Part shown: positions 60,171 to 64,000 of the stretch, in pieces | How positions within the stretch are numbered: position 1 is the stretch's first letter | Layout of the letters: each line of letters begins with the position of its first letter | Origin: Comamonadaceae bacterium | GTDB taxonomy: Bacteria > Pseudomonadota > Gammaproteobacteria > Burkholderiales > Burkholderiaceae_C | Direction: 5' to 3' | Length of the DNA stretch: 64,000 bases | Assembly (NCBI GenBank): GCA_027484575.1 | Contig: JAIXSQ010000010.1 | Location: forward strand, 310,001-374,000 | Notes under the pieces: model-generated | The model's database searches: none | Told to the model about the DNA's origin: nothing | The model's input: only the letters and a program-made list of their open reading frames with translations | Program-made: the position numbers and the translations under genes

Positions 60171-61592
60171 TCAGGCGAACTGGCGGATGTCGACGAAATG
60201 GCCGTGCACCGCGGCGGCGGCGGCCATCGCGGGGCTGACCAGGTGCGTGCGGCCGCCCGCACCCTGGCGGCCCTCGAAGTTGCGGTTGCTGGTCGAGGCG
60301 CAGCGCTCGCCCGGCTCCAGCCGGTCGGCGTTCATCGCCAGGCACATCGAGCAGCCGGGCTCGCGCCACTCGAAGCCGGCGGCCTTGAAGATCTCGTGCA
60401 GGCCCTCGCGCTCGGCCTGCTCCTTCACCAGGCCCGAGCCGGGCACGACCATCGCCACCTTGATGTTCTTGGCGACCTTGCGGCCCAGCTTCCTGACGAC
60501 GGCGGCGGCCTCGCGCATGTCCTCGATGCGACTGTTGGTGCACGAGCCGATGAACACCTTGTCGACCACGATGTCGTTGACCGGCTTGCCGGGCTCCAGC
60601 GCCATGTAGGTCAGCGCGCGTTCGATGGCGCCGCGGCGGGTGGCGTCCTTTTCCTTGTCGGGATCGGGCACGCGGCCGTCGATGCCCAGCACCATCTCGG
60701 GCGAGGTGCCCCAGGTGACCTGCGGCACGATCTGCGTGGCATCGAGTTCGACCACGGCGTCGAACACCGCGTCGGGATCCGAGTGCAGCGTGCGCCAGTA
60801 GGCCACCGCCTGGTCCCAGGCCACGCCCGTGGGCGCGAGCGGCCGGCCGCGCACGTACTCGATGGTCTTGTCGTCCACCGCCACCATGCCGGCGCGGGCG
60901 CCGGCCTCGATGGCCATGTTGCACACCGTCATGCGGCCCTCGACCGACAGCGAACGGATCGCCGAGCCGCCGAACTCGATGGTGTAGCCGGTGCCGCCGG
61001 CCGTGCCGATGCGGCCGATGATGGCCAGCACCACGTCCTTGGCCGTCACGCCGCGGGCCAGCGCGCCCTCGACCTTGACCAGCATGTTCTTCGCCTTCTT
61101 GGCCAGCAGCGTCTGCGTGGCCAGCACGTGCTCGACCTCGCTGGTGCCGATGCCGTGCGCCAGCGCGCCGAAGGCGCCGTGCGTCGAGGTGTGCGAGTCG
61201 CCGCACACCACCGTCATGCCCGGCAGCGTGGCGCCCTGCTCGGGGCCCATCACGTGCACGATGCCCTGCTTCTTCGACAGGAACGGGAAGTAGGCGGCGG
61301 CGCCGAACTCCGCGATGTTCTTGTCCAGCGTGGTCACCTGCTCCTTGCTGATCGGGTCGGTGATGCCGTCGTAGCCCAGCTCCCAGCCGGTCGTGGGCGT
61401 GTTGTGGTCGGCGGTGGCCACCACCGAGCTCACGCGCCAGACCTTGCGCCCGGTCTCGCGCAGGCCTTCGAAGGCCTGCGGGCTGGTCACCTCGTGCACC
61501 AGGTGCCGGTCGATGTACAGGACGGCGGTGCCGTCCTCCTCGGTGTGGACGACGTGCTCGTCCCAGATCTTGTCGTACAGGGTGCGTCCCAT
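60171..61592 (-). CDS. leuC: 3-isopropylmalate dehydratase large subunit
   Basis: [4Fe-4S] aconitase-family enzyme of leucine synthesis. 473 residues from ATG 61592 ([15 protein letters not shown]). The cluster cysteines are in [12 protein letters not shown] and [31 protein letters not shown] is the family signature. A minus-strand TAGAAT box lies 38-43 bases upstream, over the end of the LysR gene, and probably starts the leu operon. Confidence 0.97.
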   Translation of the reverse strand: MGRTLYDKIWDEHVVHTEEDGTAVLYIDRHLVHEVTSPQAFEGLRETGRKVWRVSSVVATADHNTPTTGWELGYDGITDPISKEQVTTLDKNIAEFGAAAYFPFLSKKQGIVHVMGPEQGATLPGMTVVCGDSHTSTHGAFGALAHGIGTSEVEHVLATQTLLAKKAKNMLVKVEGALARGVTAKDVVLAIIGRIGTAGGTGYTIEFGGSAIRSLSVEGRMTVCNMAIEAGARAGMVAVDDKTIEYVRGRPLAPTGVAWDQAVAYWRTLHSDPDAVFDAVVELDATQIVPQVTWGTSPEMVLGIDGRVPDPDKEKDATRRGAIERALTYMALEPGKPVNDIVVDKVFIGSCTNSRIEDMREAAAVVRKLGRKVAKNIKVAMVVPGSGLVKEQAEREGLHEIFKAAGFEWREPGCSMCLAMNADRLEPGERCASTSNRNFEGRQGAGGRTHLVSPAMAAAAAVHGHFVDIRQFA

Positions 61593-61629
61593 GGCGGGTG
61601 GTCTCCGGCGCTGTCGCGTTGGGGTTGGG

Positions 61630-61635
61630 ATTCTA
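61630..61635 (-). promoter_or_regulatory. Candidate -10 box for the leuC operon
   Basis: TAGAAT on the minus strand overlaps the stop codon of the LysR-family gene, 38 bases before the leuC ATG. No clear -35. The arrangement LysR gene then leuC on the same strand leaves open whether this regulator controls the leu genes. Confidence 0.4.
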
Positions 61636-62592
61636 GGGTCGGGTCCCGGCATGGCTGCCGGGCGTGGGGTCTTGCGCGGGGGCCTGCGCGCACAGGTGGT
61701 CGACGAGCAGGCGGGCGGTCACGGGCAGGGCCGCGAAGTCGCGTGCCAGCAGCAGGATCTCGCGCTCGGCCCAGTCGTCCAGCAGCGGCACCGCCTGCAG
61801 GGCGCCGACGCCCCGCAGCAGCGCGAAGGCCCGGTCGGGCACCAGGCCGATGCCCAGGCCCGCGGCGATCATGCGGCACATGGCGTCCAGGCCCGTGACC
61901 CGCACCCGCAGGCGCAGCGGCTTGCCCGCGACGCTCGCGGCGCGGGCCATGGCCAGGTCGATCGCGCTGTGGCCGTGCAGGCCGATCTGGTCGTGGTCCA
62001 GGGTGTCGGCGAAGCGCACCGCCGGCAGCGCGGCCAGCGGGTGGCGCTGCGGCACGGCCAGCAGCAGCCGGTCGCGCCGGTAGGGGCGCGCCTGCAGCGC
62101 GCCGATGCCGGCCTGCGGATGGCAGATGCCCAGGTCGGTGTCGCCGTCCTGGACGGCGCGCACGACCTCGGGGCTCAGGTGCTCCTCCAGGTCGATGCGC
62201 ACCTGGCCGTGGGCGGCAGTGAAGCCGGCCAGGTCCTCGGGCAGGAACTGCACGATGGCCGACATGTTGGCGTTGATGCGCACGTGGCCGCGCACGCCCT
62301 GGGCGTACTCGCTCAGCTCGCCCTGCATCCGGTCCAGGCTGAGCAGCACCGAGCGCGCATGGTGCAGCAGCGTCTCGCCGGCGGGCGTGAGGTCCACGCC
62401 GCGCGCGTGGCGGTAGAGCAGGGGGGTGGCCAGGGCGGCCTCCAGATCGGCCAGCCGCTTGCTCACGGCCGACGCCGCGATGAACTCGCGGTCGGCGGCG
62501 CGACCGATGGAGCCTTCCTCGCAGACGGCCACGAACAGCTGCAGCGAGGTCAGGTCCAGTCGGCGCACGAAGCTGCGGTCGAGGGCAGGCAT
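61633..62592 (-). CDS. LysR-family transcriptional regulator
   Basis: A 319-residue regulator. The N-terminal winged helix-turn-helix is [20 protein letters not shown] plus [21 protein letters not shown], and the effector domain begins near residue 95 ([20 protein letters not shown]). Effector unknown. Start ATG 62592 ([14 protein letters not shown]). It sits 40 bases upstream of leuC on the same strand and 152 bp downstream of gltA, so leucine or central-carbon control are both conceivable; nothing in the sequence decides. Confidence 0.9.
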   Translation of the reverse strand: MPALDRSFVRRLDLTSLQLFVAVCEEGSIGRAADREFIAASAVSKRLADLEAALATPLLYRHARGVDLTPAGETLLHHARSVLLSLDRMQGELSEYAQGVRGHVRINANMSAIVQFLPEDLAGFTAAHGQVRIDLEEHLSPEVVRAVQDGDTDLGICHPQAGIGALQARPYRRDRLLLAVPQRHPLAALPAVRFADTLDHDQIGLHGHSAIDLAMARAASVAGKPLRLRVRVTGLDAMCRMIAAGLGIGLVPDRAFALLRGVGALQAVPLLDDWAEREILLLARDFAALPVTARLLVDHLCAQAPAQDPTPGSHAGTRP

Positions 62593-62697
62593 GGCGTCGT
62601 GGCTGGCGATGGCGACCGCAATTATTGGGCCGATTCCCGGCTCAGGCATCGCCATCCACGATGGGTGGGCCCGCTGCCGGGCAGGGGCCCGGCCATG

Positions 62698-62721
62698 AAA
62701 AAGGCCCGCACGGGGCGGGCC
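62698..62721 (-). terminator. Intrinsic terminator of gltA
   Basis: On the minus strand GGCCCGC and GCGGGCC form a 7-bp stem with a 5-base loop followed by five T, 23 bases past the gltA stop. It separates gltA from the LysR gene. Confidence 0.85.
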
Positions 62722-62744
62722 TGGGTGGCTGGCGGCGGGCCGGA

Positions 62745-64000
<1,256 letters not shown>

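Noticed and set aside
59310..61898. An 862-codon plus-strand open frame opposite leuB, leuD and leuC
   Set aside because: His/Arg/Leu-rich antisense shadow of three well supported genes.

Overview
The window is about 70% G+C, densely packed chromosomal DNA from a member of the Betaproteobacteria, order Burkholderiales, probably Comamonadaceae or a close relative. The evidence is gene order rather than any single marker: rpmF-plsX-fabHDG-acpP-fabF, rpoE-rseA-rseB-mucD-lepA-lepB-DUF4845-rnc-era-recO-pdxJ-acpS-nagZ, and leuC-ecn-leuD-leuB-asd-fimV-truA-trpF-trpB-trpA-accD. I saw no tRNA, rRNA, insertion sequence, prophage or CRISPR array.

Left part, 1-31437. A HemY tail and RNase E (rne, minus) lead into rluC, a HAD phosphatase, a Rieske protein and an S49 peptidase (plus). 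RsmI-like and Maf genes (minus) are followed by the fatty-acid block from yceD-rpmF to fabF. The sigma-E envelope-stress block follows directly, linked through a small YgfX-like membrane gene. Next is the lepA-to-nagZ operon for translation, protein export, RNA processing, DNA repair, pyridoxal phosphate synthesis, holo-ACP synthesis and murein recycling. The minus-strand genes yegD and lysS close this part.

Middle part, 31543-48266, minus strand. Sixteen mostly overlapping genes form one surface-polysaccharide operon. WbpM, a short epimerase/reductase and a PglC-type phosphoglycosyl transferase look like the start of a QuiNAc/FucNAc-type lipid-linked glycan. ddhD-ddhA-ddhB-ddhC form a complete route to CDP-4-keto-3,6-dideoxy-D-glucose. 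Immediately downstream are a second SDR enzyme, an FkbM methyltransferase and a two-gene (split) transketolase. Three glycosyltransferases, a Wzx-like flippase and a hexapeptide acyltransferase complete it. No Wzy polymerase, chain-length regulator or O-antigen ligase is present. The split transketolase beside a CDP-3,6-dideoxyhexose pathway suggests a branched-chain sugar made by ketol transfer, and is the most interesting system here.

Right part, 48273-64000. A LON-domain protein and yggT precede accD, trpA, trpB, trpF, truA, fimV, asd, leuB, leuD, an entericidin-like lipoprotein, leuC, a LysR regulator and a 5'-truncated gltA, nearly all on the minus strand.

Noncoding features worth attention: a perfect anti-Shine-Dalgarno hairpin over the asd start; a promoter plus strong terminator in the 516-bp gap before lepA (small RNA or attenuator); a 520-bp hairpin-rich gap upstream of rne; and two copies of an extragenic palindrome. 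Start codons were chosen by family alignment, ribosome-site spacing and overlap with the neighbouring gene. Promoter calls are by eye.
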